In this document: one piece after another, positions 7,107-14,890 of the stretch
Layout: each line of letters starts with the position of its first letter
How positions within the stretch are numbered: position 1 is the first letter of the stretch
From: Candidatus Scatousia excrementigallinarum
Lineage (GTDB): Bacteria; Cyanobacteriota; Vampirovibrionia; Gastranaerophilales; Gastranaerophilaceae
Assembly: GCA_018711035.1 (NCBI GenBank)
Contig: DVIU01000207.1
Coordinates: 1 to 32,627 of the forward strand
Direction: 5' to 3'
DNA length: 32,627 bases
The notes under the pieces: model-generated
What the model was told of the DNA's origin: nothing
Database searches by the model: none
What the model saw: the letters and a program-made list of their open reading frames with translations, nothing else
Made by a program: the position numbers and the translations under genes

Positions 7107-8570
7107 TTATATTTTTGCAAGTTGCAAGTAGTAATCGTTTGCCCTTTCGAACTTATGCGCGGCATTAAACAATCGGCTTTCCTGTAACTGAGGAGCAAGT
7201 ATTTGTAAACCAATCGGCATACCGTCTTTATCAAATCCGGCAGGAACGCTCATGCCGGGAATACCGGCAAGGTTAGCAGAAATCGTTGCAATATCCGTCA
7301 AATACATTTGAAGCGGATCAGATGATTTAGCACCAAGTTCAAACGCAGTGTTAGGGCAAGTCGGTGAAATCAAAATATCAACTTTCTTGAATGCTTCAAC
7401 AAAATCCTGAGTTACAAGAGCACGCATTTGCTGTGCTTTTTTGTAGTAAGCATCATAGTAACCTGATGAAAGTGCATAAGTTCCGAGCATTATACGACGT
7501 TTAACTTCAGGCCCGAAACCTTCTGCCCTTGTTTTTGTATACATTTCCATAAGATTTTTCGCATCAGGAGTTCTGTAACCGTATTTTACACCGTCAAATC
7601 TTGCAAGATTTGAAGAACATTCAGCAGTTGCAAGAATATAGTAAATTCCGATTGAGTGCTTCAAATTCGGGAGTGAAATTTCAACAACTTCAGCTCCGAG
7701 TTTTTTGTAATCTTCAATAGCTTTTTTCATAGCAGCAGCAACATCATCAGAAAGTCCTTCTGTCATAAGTTCTTTAATTACACCGACTTTCAAGCCTTTA
7801 ATATCATCATTCAAATGAGCGGCATAATGTTCAACCGGTAAATTTAAAGAAGTGCTGTCTTTAGGGTCGTGACCTGAAATAACTTCAAGTAAGTTTGCTG
7901 CATCTTCGACAGTTCTTGCAAAAGGGCCGATTTGGTCTAAAGAAGACGCAAATGCAATCAAACCGTAGCGGGACACTCTGCCGTAAGTAGGTTTCATACC
8001 TACAATTCCGCAGAAAGAAGCCGGAAGACGAATAGAACCGCCCGTATCAGAGCCTAAAGCAAGTGTAACTTCGCAGGAAGAAACAGAAGCTGCCGACCCG
8101 CCGGAAGAACCGCCGGGAACCTTCTTCAAATCCCAGGGGTTATGAACTTTTTTAAATGCAGAGTTTTCATTGGAAGAACCCATTGCAAACTCGTCAAGAT
8201 TAGCTTTTCCAAGAATCGGCACAAGGTTGCCGAGGAGTTTTTCGGTAACAGTTGCATTAAACGGAGAAACAAAGTTTTCCAAAATTTTGCTTGAAGCTGT
8301 AGTTTTCGAACCGATAAGATTCATATTATCTTTCAATGCGAGAGGAATACCTGCCAGAAGCGGCAAGTCTTCACCTTTAGCAATTTTTTCATCTACTTTT
8401 TTAGCTGTCTCAAGTGCAGTATCTTTTGTCAAAGAATTAAACGCACCCAATTTATCATCGAGTTCGGAAATTCTTTCAAAAGCCGCATTTGTTAATTCAA
8501 CAGCGGAAACTTCTTTATTTTTTAGGGCTTTACTTTGTTCGGCAGCCGATTTTTTCAAAAGCTCGTTCAT
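7107..8570 (-). CDS. gatA: Asp-tRNA(Asn)/Glu-tRNA(Gln) amidotransferase subunit A
   Basis: Amidase subunit of the GatCAB complex, which converts Glu-tRNA(Gln) and Asp-tRNA(Asn) to the amidated forms using ammonia released from glutamine. The 487-residue length is typical. The amidase-signature triad is visible: Lys80 (GIPLALKDN), cis-Ser155 in GGSSGGS, and nucleophile Ser179 in GSDTGGSIRLP. An AAGGAG lies 5 nt upstream of the ATG. gatB and gatC are not in the neighbourhood, so the complex is encoded at scattered sites. The downstream terminator marks a monocistronic end. Confidence 0.97.
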   Translation of the reverse strand: MNELLKKSAAEQSKALKNKEVSAVELTNAAFERISELDDKLGAFNSLTKDTALETAKKVDEKIAKGEDLPLLAGIPLALKDNMNLIGSKTTASSKILENFVSPFNATVTEKLLGNLVPILGKANLDEFAMGSSNENSAFKKVHNPWDLKKVPGGSSGGSAASVSSCEVTLALGSDTGGSIRLPASFCGIVGMKPTYGRVSRYGLIAFASSLDQIGPFARTVEDAANLLEVISGHDPKDSTSLNLPVEHYAAHLNDDIKGLKVGVIKELMTEGLSDDVAAAMKKAIEDYKKLGAEVVEISLPNLKHSIGIYYILATAECSSNLARFDGVKYGYRTPDAKNLMEMYTKTRAEGFGPEVKRRIMLGTYALSSGYYDAYYKKAQQMRALVTQDFVEAFKKVDILISPTCPNTAFELGAKSSDPLQMYLTDIATISANLAGIPGMSVPAGFDKDGMPIGLQILAPQLQESRLFNAAHKFERANDYYLQLAKI

Positions 8571-8664
8571 AATATCTCCTTAGCTAGTCTTTCCTTAAAC
8601 CCGCAACGGGGCTTATAGCAAAAGTTTAGAATAAACATCTCCAAGAAGCAAGCCTATGTTAACA

Positions 8665-9427
8665 TTAATAACTAACTTTATACGGGTAATCATCAGGTAT
8701 TTTCCAGCCGTTCATTTGGATTATTGCAGTGCAGTAATTTTTTTCGGAGCCGCTGCAGGAATATTGTGCTCCTGTGTAGAGCTTTTTAATATTGCCATCC
8801 CAGCCTACTTTATACGGTTCCATCCCTTTATTATAGTGATACTTCCATCCCTCCGCGGTATTATTTGGATAAAAACTAAAAATAAAGACGCATTTGCCAT
8901 TAACATTATGAATGCTATTACCCTCTTGATTTAAACACTTGTCAGGATTTCCCGGGAAATAATGCCAATCCCGCATGATGCCTGGCATTGTTCTTAGCGC
9001 ACTCCCATCCGGGAAATAAACAATAAGTGCTCCTTTCTTAGAACCAGATGCTATCGTTTCTATTTTAGTTGTTTTTAAATACGGGGCAAGATATTTTCTA
9101 AACCATTTTTCTTGCTGAGAACTTCCGGAAACAACATTTCCGTCCTTATCTATTTCTGCCCCTGCAAGATCTTCATACCAGTATTTTTTATCACCATAAT
9201 CTTTTTCCGCCATCAATATTGCCTGATTGATTACGGAATAAAATTTCATCAGACGTGTCTCAACTACTCTGTTGTTATTCTTCTGAACCAAAACTGGCAA
9301 CGTCGTTGCTGCAACAATGCCTATTATCCCCAATGTTATCAGGACTTCTGCTAATGTAAAGCCTTTTCCTGTGAGGGTTTTAAGATGCCCCCCCCCCCGA
9401 AATCCTCGCTATGCCTATCTTTTGCAT
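8665..9427 (-). CDS. Prepilin 2, frame interrupted at a G11 tract (candidate phase-variable gene)
   Basis: Pilin-like protein of the same subtype as prepilin 5. The ATG at 9427 follows AAAGGAGG by 5 nt. The leader reads MQKIGIARISGGG; with 11 G it ends AS-stop, with 10 G it continues HLKTLTGKG|FTLAEVLITLGIIG for a 253-residue prepilin with a 22-residue leader. The C-terminal half carries GMEPYKVGWDGN, two Cys and MNGWKIPDDYPYK, matching the EPY..GW.G and GW.I.DDYP motifs of prepilin 5. Length is 763 nt, one base more than a multiple of three. A good promoter (9448-9476) serves it alone. No in-frame ATG lies between the tract and the hydrophobic helix; the ATT/ATG codons inside the helix would destroy the signal. 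Confidence 0.9.
9388..9398 (-). repeat. G11 homopolymer in prepilin 2 leader
   Basis: Eleven C on the plus strand, G11 in the gene, encoding Ser-Gly-Gly-Gly nine codons after the ATG. Flanks GGATTTC and CA are identical to those of the prepilin 1 tract. Confidence 0.95.
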
Positions 9428-9447
9428 TTCTTCCTCCTTTTATTATC

Positions 9448-9476
9448 ATTTTAAACTATTTTTATTCTTTTTTCAA
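9448..9476 (-). promoter_or_regulatory. Promoter of prepilin 2
   Basis: Minus-strand TTGAAA (9471-9476), 17-bp spacer, TAAAAT (9448-9453). The -35 is identical to that of prepilin 1. A start near 9441 leaves a short leader holding AAAGGAGG. Confidence 0.6.
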
Positions 9477-9484
9477 GCTTATTT

Positions 9485-9916
9485 TTAACGCTTCATTGAT
9501 TTGCTTATTTGTGAGTGAATTTTGTTTGCTTTATAAAGATATTCAGTAAGTATCGCATAATTCTGCACAGCCTCACGATAAGGCGCACGAATCTTCATTA
9601 ACTCGTCTACATTTTTATTAATATTTGCAAGAGATTCAAGAGAATCGCTCATCTGCACAAGAGAATTGAACTTACGCGAGACTTTTGCAAGAATATATCT
9701 TTTTACAAACACAATCGCCCTGTCAATTACAGGAAAAGTTCTTGCATGAACTGCCGGCTTTTGCAAAGGAACAGAAACCGTACCTTCAAGCATTTTAGAA
9801 TCAAATTCATTAATTTTATGCGGATTAGCAGTAAGGTTGGAAAGAGCGTCAATCTGTTTGTTGATTGACTTTACCGCCTCAATATTTGTTAATGCTCCGA
9901 ACTGTTTGTTTCCCAT
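9485..9916 (-). CDS. Protein of unknown function (143 aa)
   Basis: Not recognised. The sequence is helix-rich and basic towards the C-terminus, with no signal peptide or obvious transmembrane helix. Repeated Leu/Ile spacing (SDSLESLANINKNVDELMKI at about 90-109, then YAILTEYLYKANKIHSQI) suggests helical hairpins or a short coiled coil. No clear Shine-Dalgarno precedes the ATG at 9916. It lies upstream of prepilin 2 on the same strand, but prepilin 2 has its own promoter starting immediately after this stop, so co-function is not required. Confidence 0.7.
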   Translation of the reverse strand: MGNKQFGALTNIEAVKSINKQIDALSNLTANPHKINEFDSKMLEGTVSVPLQKPAVHARTFPVIDRAIVFVKRYILAKVSRKFNSLVQMSDSLESLANINKNVDELMKIRAPYREAVQNYAILTEYLYKANKIHSQISKSMKR

Positions 9917-10003
9917 AGTTTTCTACTTTTATAATAAAGCATAAACAAAAAAAATTTTTCCTGCAAATACAGTAAAAATATGAGCAAATTTAAATATTTT
10001 ACT

Positions 10004-10009
10004 TATAAT
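10004..10009 (+). promoter_or_regulatory. -10 box upstream of the winged-helix gene, leaderless configuration
   Basis: A perfect TATAAT ends 8 nt before the ATG at 10018. No ribosome binding site is seen. The -35 region (TGAGCA at 9981-9986) is weak. Confidence 0.5.
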
Positions 10010-10017
10010 ATAAATAT

Positions 10018-10341
10018 ATGTACGATTACGAACTTGAAGAAGAAGACAAGGATTTAAAAAAAGTCGGGCTGGAATTGATGTTTATGACCCCTGAGAAATG
10101 CTCAAGCGAAAAAGGTATTACATCAGTTGAGCTCGCCAAACTTGTTGAACTGCCTCTTGAAATAGTAAAGAAAAAATTACAAATATTAAAAGATGAAGGA
10201 ATCGTTCAGGTAAAAGGAATTAACCCGAAATACTGGAAGTTTGATAATTATACATTTCAACGAATGGATGAAGACAGCGACATATTTAAACTTTTATGCA
10301 GTTTTGATGATGTTGATTTTGACAGATTTTTCCAATATTGA
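10018..10341 (+). CDS. Small winged-helix-like protein (107 aa)
   Basis: A small acidic protein with a central helix-turn-helix-like core: GITSVELAKLVELPLEIVKKKLQILKDEGIV (about residues 34-64) followed by a beta-wing (VQVKGINPKYWKF). That is the pattern of a winged helix as in ArsR/MarR-type or scaffold wHTH proteins. The N-terminus is very acidic (YDYELEEEDKDL) and the C-terminus ends with FDDVDFDRFFQY. DNA binding is plausible but the acidic ends would also fit protein-protein contact. It ends 12 bp before the TIGR02757 gene, whose promoter lies inside the last codons of this gene. Confidence 0.75.
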   Translation: MYDYELEEEDKDLKKVGLELMFMTPEKCSSEKGITSVELAKLVELPLEIVKKKLQILKDEGIVQVKGINPKYWKFDNYTFQRMDEDSDIFKLLCSFDDVDFDRFFQY

Positions 10342-10347
10342 TATAAT
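10319..10347 (+). promoter_or_regulatory. Perfect consensus promoter, leaderless, for the DUF2400 gene
   Basis: TTGACA (10319-10324), exactly 17 bp, TATAAT (10342-10347), with an added extended -10 TG at 10339-10340. The ATG follows 6 nt after the -10, so the mRNA should start at the initiation codon. It overlaps the 3' end of the preceding gene. Confidence 0.8.
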
Positions 10348-10353
10348 AAACAT

Positions 10354-11100
10354 ATGATTACAAAGAATGAAATAGATAGTCTGGTTGCAAAATTTGAGAC
10401 AGAAGATTTTATAAAAGATGACCCTGTAAGATTTCCAAACAGGTTTAAGGATAAAAAAGATATCGAAATAGCAGGGTTTATTGCATCCCTTGTAGCATAC
10501 GGCAGACGCGATGTTTTCACAAAAAAACTCGACACGCTGTTTCATATTGCAGAAAATAAACCGCTTGAGTTTATATTGAACTTTGAACCTGAAAAGATAG
10601 GAAATTTTAACTATCGTTTCGGCAAGCCGGAAGATTTTGCGCAAATATTTTCTATAATGCGTGAACTTTATGCAAAAGACGGCGGACTGGAAGAACTTTT
10701 CAAATACGGTTATGAAAACCCATACAAGGGTAATATGTTTGTACCCGTGACAGATTATTTTTATTCACGTGCACAAAAGGCGGCACAGGGATTTTATTTT
10801 ATGATACCTGACCCTAAAAAAGGCGGTGCAATGAAGCGTATGTGCATGTTTTTACGCTGGATGGTACGAAAAGGGCCTGTAGATTTCGGGATTTGGGATT
10901 TCATGCCTGCGTCAGACCTGTATATACCGCTCGATGTACACGTTGCTAGAATTTCACGTGAAATGGGACTTTTGACAAGAAATGCAAACGATTTTAAAGC
11001 AGTAATAGAATTAACGAATAACTTAAAACAATTTGACCCTGCCGACCCGTCTAAGTATGATTTTGCAATGTTTGGTTATGGCGTGAATGAGAAAAAATAA
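10354..11100 (+). CDS. TIGR02757/DUF2400 family protein
   Basis: A 248-residue protein I match to the TIGR02757 (DUF2400) family from its pattern: FIASLVAYGRRDVFTKKLDTL near 42-62, FNYRFG, and the C-terminal MCMFLRWMVRKGPVDFGIWDFMP...LYIPLDVHVARISREMGLL. Conserved Arg/Trp/Asp residues in that last segment recall the HhH-type DNA-glycosylase fold, but the biochemical role of the family is not established to my knowledge. It is cytosolic, with no signal peptide. The promoter is the strongest in the window, with no Shine-Dalgarno, pointing to leaderless translation. A convergently placed RNA locus follows. Confidence 0.88.
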   Translation: MITKNEIDSLVAKFETEDFIKDDPVRFPNRFKDKKDIEIAGFIASLVAYGRRDVFTKKLDTLFHIAENKPLEFILNFEPEKIGNFNYRFGKPEDFAQIFSIMRELYAKDGGLEELFKYGYENPYKGNMFVPVTDYFYSRAQKAAQGFYFMIPDPKKGGAMKRMCMFLRWMVRKGPVDFGIWDFMPASDLYIPLDVHVARISREMGLLTRNANDFKAVIELTNNLKQFDPADPSKYDFAMFGYGVNEKK

Positions 11101-11138
11101 CAGCCGCGAATATAAAAACTGGAATTATTATGAATTTA

Positions 11139-11147
11139 TGATATAAT
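11139..11147 (+). promoter_or_regulatory. Extended -10 promoter of the plus-strand small RNA/peptide
   Basis: TGATATAAT is a perfect extended -10 (TGnTATAAT); the -35 region (CTGGAA, 11119-11124) is a weak match. Transcription would begin near 11154. Confidence 0.6.
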
Positions 11148-11223
11148 AAATTCAGGGTAAGACTCGTCTGCCTCCGACTACACATCAACATTACTGTAAA
11201 AATGGTGGAAAGGAGGTGAGAAT

Positions 11224-11298
11224 ATGAATAAGTGTATAATAAAAAATGCCCTATCGGTAGTAGGACATTTTTTACAAATATTATCGCTTTTCATATAG
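11224..11298 (+). CDS. Very small hydrophobic peptide (24 aa)
   Basis: An ATG with an unusually strong ribosome binding site (AAAGGAGGTGAG, 5-6 nt spacing) opens a 24-codon frame ending in TAG. The peptide begins MNKCIIKNALSVVG and continues with a hydrophobic run ending LSLFI, compatible with a membrane-inserting peptide of the size of type I toxins. The second half of the frame is overlapped by an antisense transcript. There is no matching known toxin sequence I can name. The hairpin inside the frame could instead mean that the region is only a non-coding RNA. Confidence 0.45.
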   Translation: MNKCIIKNALSVVGHFLQILSLFI

Positions 11299-11336
11299 GG
11301 TCTGTAAAGGTCGCTTCACGGAGCGGCCACCCTTAT
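11248..11336 (-). ncRNA. Candidate antisense RNA of about 90 nt
   Basis: A strong minus-strand promoter (11343-11370) should start an RNA near 11336. It would end at a hairpin TGTCCTA/TAGGGCA flanked by AAAAAA and TTTTTT (about 11248-11275), an intrinsic terminator. On this strand the imperfect pair is a permitted G-U; on the plus strand it is C-A. The RNA is fully complementary to the 3' half of the plus-strand RNA, including the second half of the small ORF. Confidence 0.45.
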
Positions 11337-11342
11337 AATAAT

Positions 11343-11370
11343 ATTATAACGCATCTTAAAAATATTTCAA
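11343..11370 (-). promoter_or_regulatory. Strong promoter of the antisense RNA
   Basis: Minus-strand TTGAAA (11365-11370), 16-bp spacer, perfect TATAAT (11343-11348). It lies directly after the stop of the HTH gene at 11375, and no protein gene follows it on that strand for about 270 bp, so its product should be an RNA. Confidence 0.65.
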
Positions 11371-11374
11371 GAGG

Positions 11375-11593
11375 TTAAGCCGGCGGATTTTCGTCGGGAA
11401 CGTAGCGGAGCAGGTCGTTCGGTTTGCATTTCAGATACCAACAAAGTTTATTCAAGATTTTAAATTTAATTCCTTGAGTTTTGTCTAAATAAAGGTTTTG
11501 TATTGTTTCATATTTTACATTAATACATCTTGCAACTTCTGCAACAGTAGTCTTTCTTTTACCTATCATTGTTGAAACTTCATTTATTATCAT
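11375..11593 (-). CDS. Small XRE/Cro-type HTH regulator (72 aa)
   Basis: I place the start at the ATG at 11593 (MIINEVSTMIG), not at the longer upstream extension. A promoter with TTGTCA and TATACA lies inside that extension and its -10 ends 9 nt before this ATG, making the mRNA essentially leaderless. The protein is a compact Cro/C1-like HTH: TTVAEVARCINVKYETIQNLYLDKTQGIKFKILNKLCWYLKCKPNDLLRYVP. It has the shape of the HTH_26/YozG-like small regulators with the conserved C-terminal LC..L.C...DLL. Its neighbour downstream is the putative toxin/antisense RNA locus; a regulatory link is possible but unproven. Confidence 0.85.
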   Translation of the reverse strand: MIINEVSTMIGKRKTTVAEVARCINVKYETIQNLYLDKTQGIKFKILNKLCWYLKCKPNDLLRYVPDENPPA

Positions 11594-11602
11594 ATAGTCG
11601 AT

Positions 11603-11632
11603 TGTATAAAATTTTCCTAAATTTGTTGACAA
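11603..11632 (-). promoter_or_regulatory. Promoter of the HTH gene at 11375-11593
   Basis: Minus-strand TTGTCA (11627-11632) and TATACA (11603-11608), 18-bp spacer. The predicted start lies 0-3 nt before the ATG. The -35 lies within the short inverted repeat TTTGT-TG-ACAAA, a possible autoregulatory site. Confidence 0.55.
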
Positions 11633-11707
11633 AATCCATATATTAGGATAATATTCTATATATAAGGAATAAATTAGTAACATTACTTAATCTGGAAAGG
11701 GGTCAAA

Positions 11708-11902
11708 ATGGATGCAAAACAACTCGGAACACTTGCGGATTCCGTTGTTCAAATATATAGTCTCAGTGCAGTCGCAAAAAATTTCACGGATTCACATTAT
11801 ATGGATGACAACATGCTTCACATCGGACTTATGATGGATAAAATTTACGAACAATCAACAAGATTAAAAGCCTTGCTCGAAAGTTATCAGGTTATTCCTT
11901 AA
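11708..11902 (+). CDS. Small protein of unknown function (64 aa)
   Basis: A GGAAAGGGG ribosome binding site sits 6-7 nt before the ATG, and a strong terminator follows the stop, so this is a well-defined single-gene unit. The protein (MDAKQLGTLADSVVQIYSLS..., ending in RLKALLESYQVIP) is mildly acidic and probably all-helical, with no signal peptide, metal motif or membrane segment. No family is recognised. It is divergent from the HTH gene at 11593 with about 115 bp between starts, so it could be a regulated target, but nothing in the sequence shows this. Confidence 0.75.
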   Translation: MDAKQLGTLADSVVQIYSLSAVAKNFTDSHYMDDNMLHIGLMMDKIYEQSTRLKALLESYQVIP

Positions 11903-11918
11903 TGAATATTCATTTAAA

Positions 11919-11955
11919 AACCGCCCCGAAACCGAGGCGGTCTTTTTATTTTTTT
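11919..11955. terminator. Bidirectional terminator
   Basis: ACCGCC (11920-11925) pairs with GGCGGT (11936-11941), with a further CG pair inside a mismatch, preceded by AAAAA and followed by CTTTTTATTTTTTT. It ends the 64-aa gene and, on the minus strand, pfp. Confidence 0.88.
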
Positions 11956-11967
11956 CAAGCTTAGATT

Positions 11968-13650
11968 TTACGCATTTACCAGCTCTTTGCTTCTCTCAAG
12001 CTGCAATGTACAAGTTGTTACATCACAAACACAAGAAGGCCCAAAGTATTGGATTGCTCCAGGGAATAAATATCTGTCATTCATTGCCCATTCTTCTCTA
12101 TGCATTTCAAGCTGTTTGAATACAGGCCCGTCAAGTCTTACGAGAGCCTTCTGAATTACAGGCTTCATTTCGCCGTGACGTTTTTCCATATTCATCATCA
12201 TTGTAAGAGGCACCCCGCCTGCTACCCATTCAGAAGCAGGAGCAGTAAGGTTTCTTACTGATGAAAGGTATCCTGTCAAACCGAAGTTAATCAAAGCAAA
12301 TGCATTGAAGCCTAATGAATAGCAGTAATCCGCATCAAAGTTTGAAGGGAATGCACATCTGCCTTCATATCCGAAGAAGTGTGACTGAGCTGAGAATTTA
12401 CCAATATAATCCCCTTGAGATTTCAACTCATCCAATCTTGTCTGAATCATTTCGATTAACAATTTTTCAGTTTCGATTTTTGAAACCTGAACGTTTCCGT
12501 GAGGGTCACGGTCTGCAAGAAGCTGACCTTTGATTAAAACAGGAAGCGAACTGTAAACTTTTGCATTTGCAGGTTCAAGTCTGTTTTCAACGATATCAAA
12601 TTTATCTCTGATTGTAGTTGCGTTTACAAAATCAGGGTCATTTTCAAGAGAAGCCATAATATCATTCAGGTTAGAAATCATTGATTTCATTTCCGGAATA
12701 AATTCAATCAAACCTTCAGGAATAATTGCGATACCGAAGTTTTTACCCTTATCAGCACGTTTAACAATAATATCGCACATATAGTTAATAATGCTTTCCA
12801 GAGACATTTTCTTTTCTTCAACTTCTTCCGAGATCAAAGTTATGTTTGGCTGGGTTTGCAACGCAGCTTCCAGTGCAACGTGAGAAGCACTTCTGCCCAT
12901 AATTTTAACAAAGTGCCAGTATTTTTTAGCAGAATTTGCGTCACGTTGAATGTTTCCGATTAATTCCGCGTAAGTTTTAGTAGCGGTATCAAAACCGAAA
13001 GAAATTTCGATTTGTTCATTTTTCAAATCGCCGTCGATTGTTTTAGGGCATCCGATAACCTGAATACCTGTGTTATTTTTAACAAACCATTCAGCAAGAA
13101 GCGCAGCGTTTGTATTGGAATCGTCACCGCCGATAATTACAACAGCAGAAATTCCTAATTTTTTACAAACAGCCAGCGATTTTTGGAACTGGTCTTCTGT
13201 TTCGAGTTTTGTTCTGCCTGAACCGATAATATCAAAACCGCCGGTATTTCTATACTGGTCAATAAAGTCATCAGTAAATTCAATATATTTTCCGTCGATG
13301 ATACCTGAAGGGCCGCCGAGGAACCCGTATAATTTATTAGAGGAATTTGCCTGTTTCAAAGCGTCATACAAACCTGCAATTACGTTGTGTCCGCCCGGTG
13401 CCTGACCGCCTGAAAGGATTACACCTACATTTTTAACTTCGGATGCTGTTAATGAAATTGAATTTTTGAATGTTACAACAGGTTTTCCGTAAGTATTTTT
13501 GAATAATTCTTTAATCTGTTCCTGATCTCTTACTGATTGAGTTGCAGAACCTTCAGCCAATTCCAGCGAATTAATGCCTTTTGCAAGACATTCCGGAAGT
13601 TTAGGCTGATACTTTAATCTTTCGATTTGCAAAGGTGAAAGTGTTTTCAT
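11968..13650 (-). CDS. pfp: Pyrophosphate-dependent 6-phosphofructokinase (long clade)
   Basis: Catalyses reversible phosphorylation of fructose 6-phosphate with PPi as donor, so glycolysis can run with less ATP cost. The 560-residue length and layout fit the long PFP clade (TIGR02477). [14 protein letters not shown] at 76-89 is the phosphate-binding loop. The donor-specificity positions are diagnostic: GGDDS at 174-178 has Asp177, and PKTIDGD at 202-208 has Lys203, where ATP enzymes carry Gly at both. [11 protein letters not shown] is the sugar-phosphate site. The ATG at 13650 follows an AAGGAAGGG site. It is monocistronic, ending at the terminator at 11919-11955. Confidence 0.95.
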   Translation of the reverse strand: MKTLSPLQIERLKYQPKLPECLAKGINSLELAEGSATQSVRDQEQIKELFKNTYGKPVVTFKNSISLTASEVKNVGVILSGGQAPGGHNVIAGLYDALKQANSSNKLYGFLGGPSGIIDGKYIEFTDDFIDQYRNTGGFDIIGSGRTKLETEDQFQKSLAVCKKLGISAVVIIGGDDSNTNAALLAEWFVKNNTGIQVIGCPKTIDGDLKNEQIEISFGFDTATKTYAELIGNIQRDANSAKKYWHFVKIMGRSASHVALEAALQTQPNITLISEEVEEKKMSLESIINYMCDIIVKRADKGKNFGIAIIPEGLIEFIPEMKSMISNLNDIMASLENDPDFVNATTIRDKFDIVENRLEPANAKVYSSLPVLIKGQLLADRDPHGNVQVSKIETEKLLIEMIQTRLDELKSQGDYIGKFSAQSHFFGYEGRCAFPSNFDADYCYSLGFNAFALINFGLTGYLSSVRNLTAPASEWVAGGVPLTMMMNMEKRHGEMKPVIQKALVRLDGPVFKQLEMHREEWAMNDRYLFPGAIQYFGPSCVCDVTTCTLQLERSKELVNA

Positions 13651-13731
13651 AAGTTCCCTTCCTTATCTTTAGTAATACGTTTACGCCAACATAATAGCAC
13701 AAAAACACATAATCATGTTAATATTAATTAC

Positions 13732-14790
13732 ATGAAGATTCTTTTTATAACAGATTTGTTTCCTGTAAAAGAAAATGAAACCGCAACTCCAAGAACTCTT
13801 TTTGATTTTGTTGAAGGGTGGAAACTTTTGGGGCACAACGTTGACGTCATAAAACCAAACTTCATTTTTAACTCTTTTATACGCAAAAAACCTTTTTATA
13901 AACAGGGAAATTACAACGGAATACTTAATCTGAATTTCTGGCTGCCGTTTCTCGGAAAAATGCCAGAACCGAAGGAAAATTATGATATTGTGATTGCGCA
14001 CATGCCATCAGGAATTCTTTATGCAGATAAACTTGGTTTACCGTTTATTGCAGGGGTTCATAATTCAGACTTAACGGTTTTGACAAATCCAGCATACAAA
14101 TTCCACTTTAAAAAACGGCTGGAAACTGCATTACAGAACGCAAAAGCAATTGCGTGCCGCTCTTATATTATCCAGAAAAAACTCCTCACTCTTTATCCGG
14201 GATTTAGAGAAAAATCTTTTGTGGCACCATCGGGTGTTGACAGCAGAATAATTGTACAGCGCACACCTATCCAAAACCGCGACAGAATAAAAGTTTTAAC
14301 CTGTGCGAACTTCAAAAAACGCAAAAATATAGATAAAGTGATAGAAGCAATAAAAGGGCTGGAAGGTTTTGAACTGACTGTAATAGGAGACGGTGCCGAA
14401 CGTTCGGCACTGGAAAAGCTTGACCCCGGTGTAACTTTCACAGGACGACTTTCAAACCATGACGTACTCGCCAGAATGCGTGATAGTGATATTTTTATAC
14501 TTCCAAGTGTAGGCGAAACCTTTGGCATGGTTTATTTAGAAGCCATGGCTTCCGGCTGTATCACAATAGGCACAAAAGGTGACGGGATTGATGGATTTAT
14601 TCGCGACAAACAAAACGGCTTTTTAACCCTTCCGGTTTCAACTGAAATAAGAAAATTACTTCTTAATATAAAAAACATGGATGATGACAGTCTGAAAGTA
14701 TTATCCTACAATAGTTTTAATACTATCAAGCAGCTAACGCAAACCGCTGTTTGTGAACATTATTTGCAACAAATCTTTAAGATTTTATAA
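13732..14790 (+). CDS. Glycosyltransferase family 4 (GT-B)
   Basis: A 352-residue glycosyltransferase. The N-terminal acceptor domain starts MKILFITDLFPVKENETATPRTLFDFVEGW. The C-terminal donor domain carries the GT4 features: ANFKKRKNIDKVIEAIKGL, VIGDGAER, FTGRLSNHDVLARM, and the E-x7-E element in GETFGMVYLEAMASG (roughly residues 261-275). A role in envelope polysaccharide or glycolipid synthesis is likely, but the substrate is unknown. No Shine-Dalgarno is visible; TAATAT lies 7 nt upstream of the ATG, again compatible with a leaderless start. It stands alone between pfp (divergent) and the symporter gene. Confidence 0.9.
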   Translation: MKILFITDLFPVKENETATPRTLFDFVEGWKLLGHNVDVIKPNFIFNSFIRKKPFYKQGNYNGILNLNFWLPFLGKMPEPKENYDIVIAHMPSGILYADKLGLPFIAGVHNSDLTVLTNPAYKFHFKKRLETALQNAKAIACRSYIIQKKLLTLYPGFREKSFVAPSGVDSRIIVQRTPIQNRDRIKVLTCANFKKRKNIDKVIEAIKGLEGFELTVIGDGAERSALEKLDPGVTFTGRLSNHDVLARMRDSDIFILPSVGETFGMVYLEAMASGCITIGTKGDGIDGFIRDKQNGFLTLPVSTEIRKLLLNIKNMDDDSLKVLSYNSFNTIKQLTQTAVCEHYLQQIFKIL

Positions 14791-14794
14791 AGAT

Positions 14795-14824
14795 TTGACA
14801 TCATGAAAGCATGTTTCTGATAGT
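14795..14824 (+). promoter_or_regulatory. Promoter of the symporter operon
   Basis: Perfect -35 TTGACA (14795-14800) with GATAGT (14819-14824) at 18 bp. It leaves a 5' leader of about 60 nt ending in GAAAGGAAGAG; I recognise no riboswitch in it. Confidence 0.5.
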
Positions 14825-14890
14825 ATTAACTAGTTGGTTACGTTACCCTTTGGATAAACTGCCGAACATCACTCGAAAGGAAGAGAATTA

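Larger units (their letters stand above)
11154..11337 (+). ncRNA. Candidate toxin-type mRNA of a type I toxin-antitoxin-like pair
   Basis: Predicted RNA of about 180 nt from the extended -10 promoter. Its leader of about 70 nt contains CTGCCTCC, which can pair with the strong GGAGG before the small ORF and could hide it. It ends in a hairpin, GGTCGCT (11311-11317) with AGCGGCC (11322-11328), in which the only non-Watson-Crick pair is a G-U on this strand but a C-A clash on the other. That asymmetry supports function as plus-strand RNA. The boundaries are predictions. Confidence 0.4.

Noticed and set aside
8590-8625. CCCG-CAA-CGGG dyad between gatA and prepilin 2 as a terminator
   Set aside because: The stem is short and is followed by at most three T on the minus strand, too weak to support.
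11101-11374. Housekeeping small RNA (SRP, 6S, tmRNA, RNase P) in the intergenic region
   Set aside because: None of the conserved cores of these RNAs is recognisable; the opposed promoters and tiny ORF fit better with a regulatory RNA pair.
14791-14890. Riboswitch ahead of the amino-acid symporter gene
   Set aside because: The leader is only about 60 nt after the predicted start and lacks glycine-riboswitch or other aptamer motifs that I can recognise.
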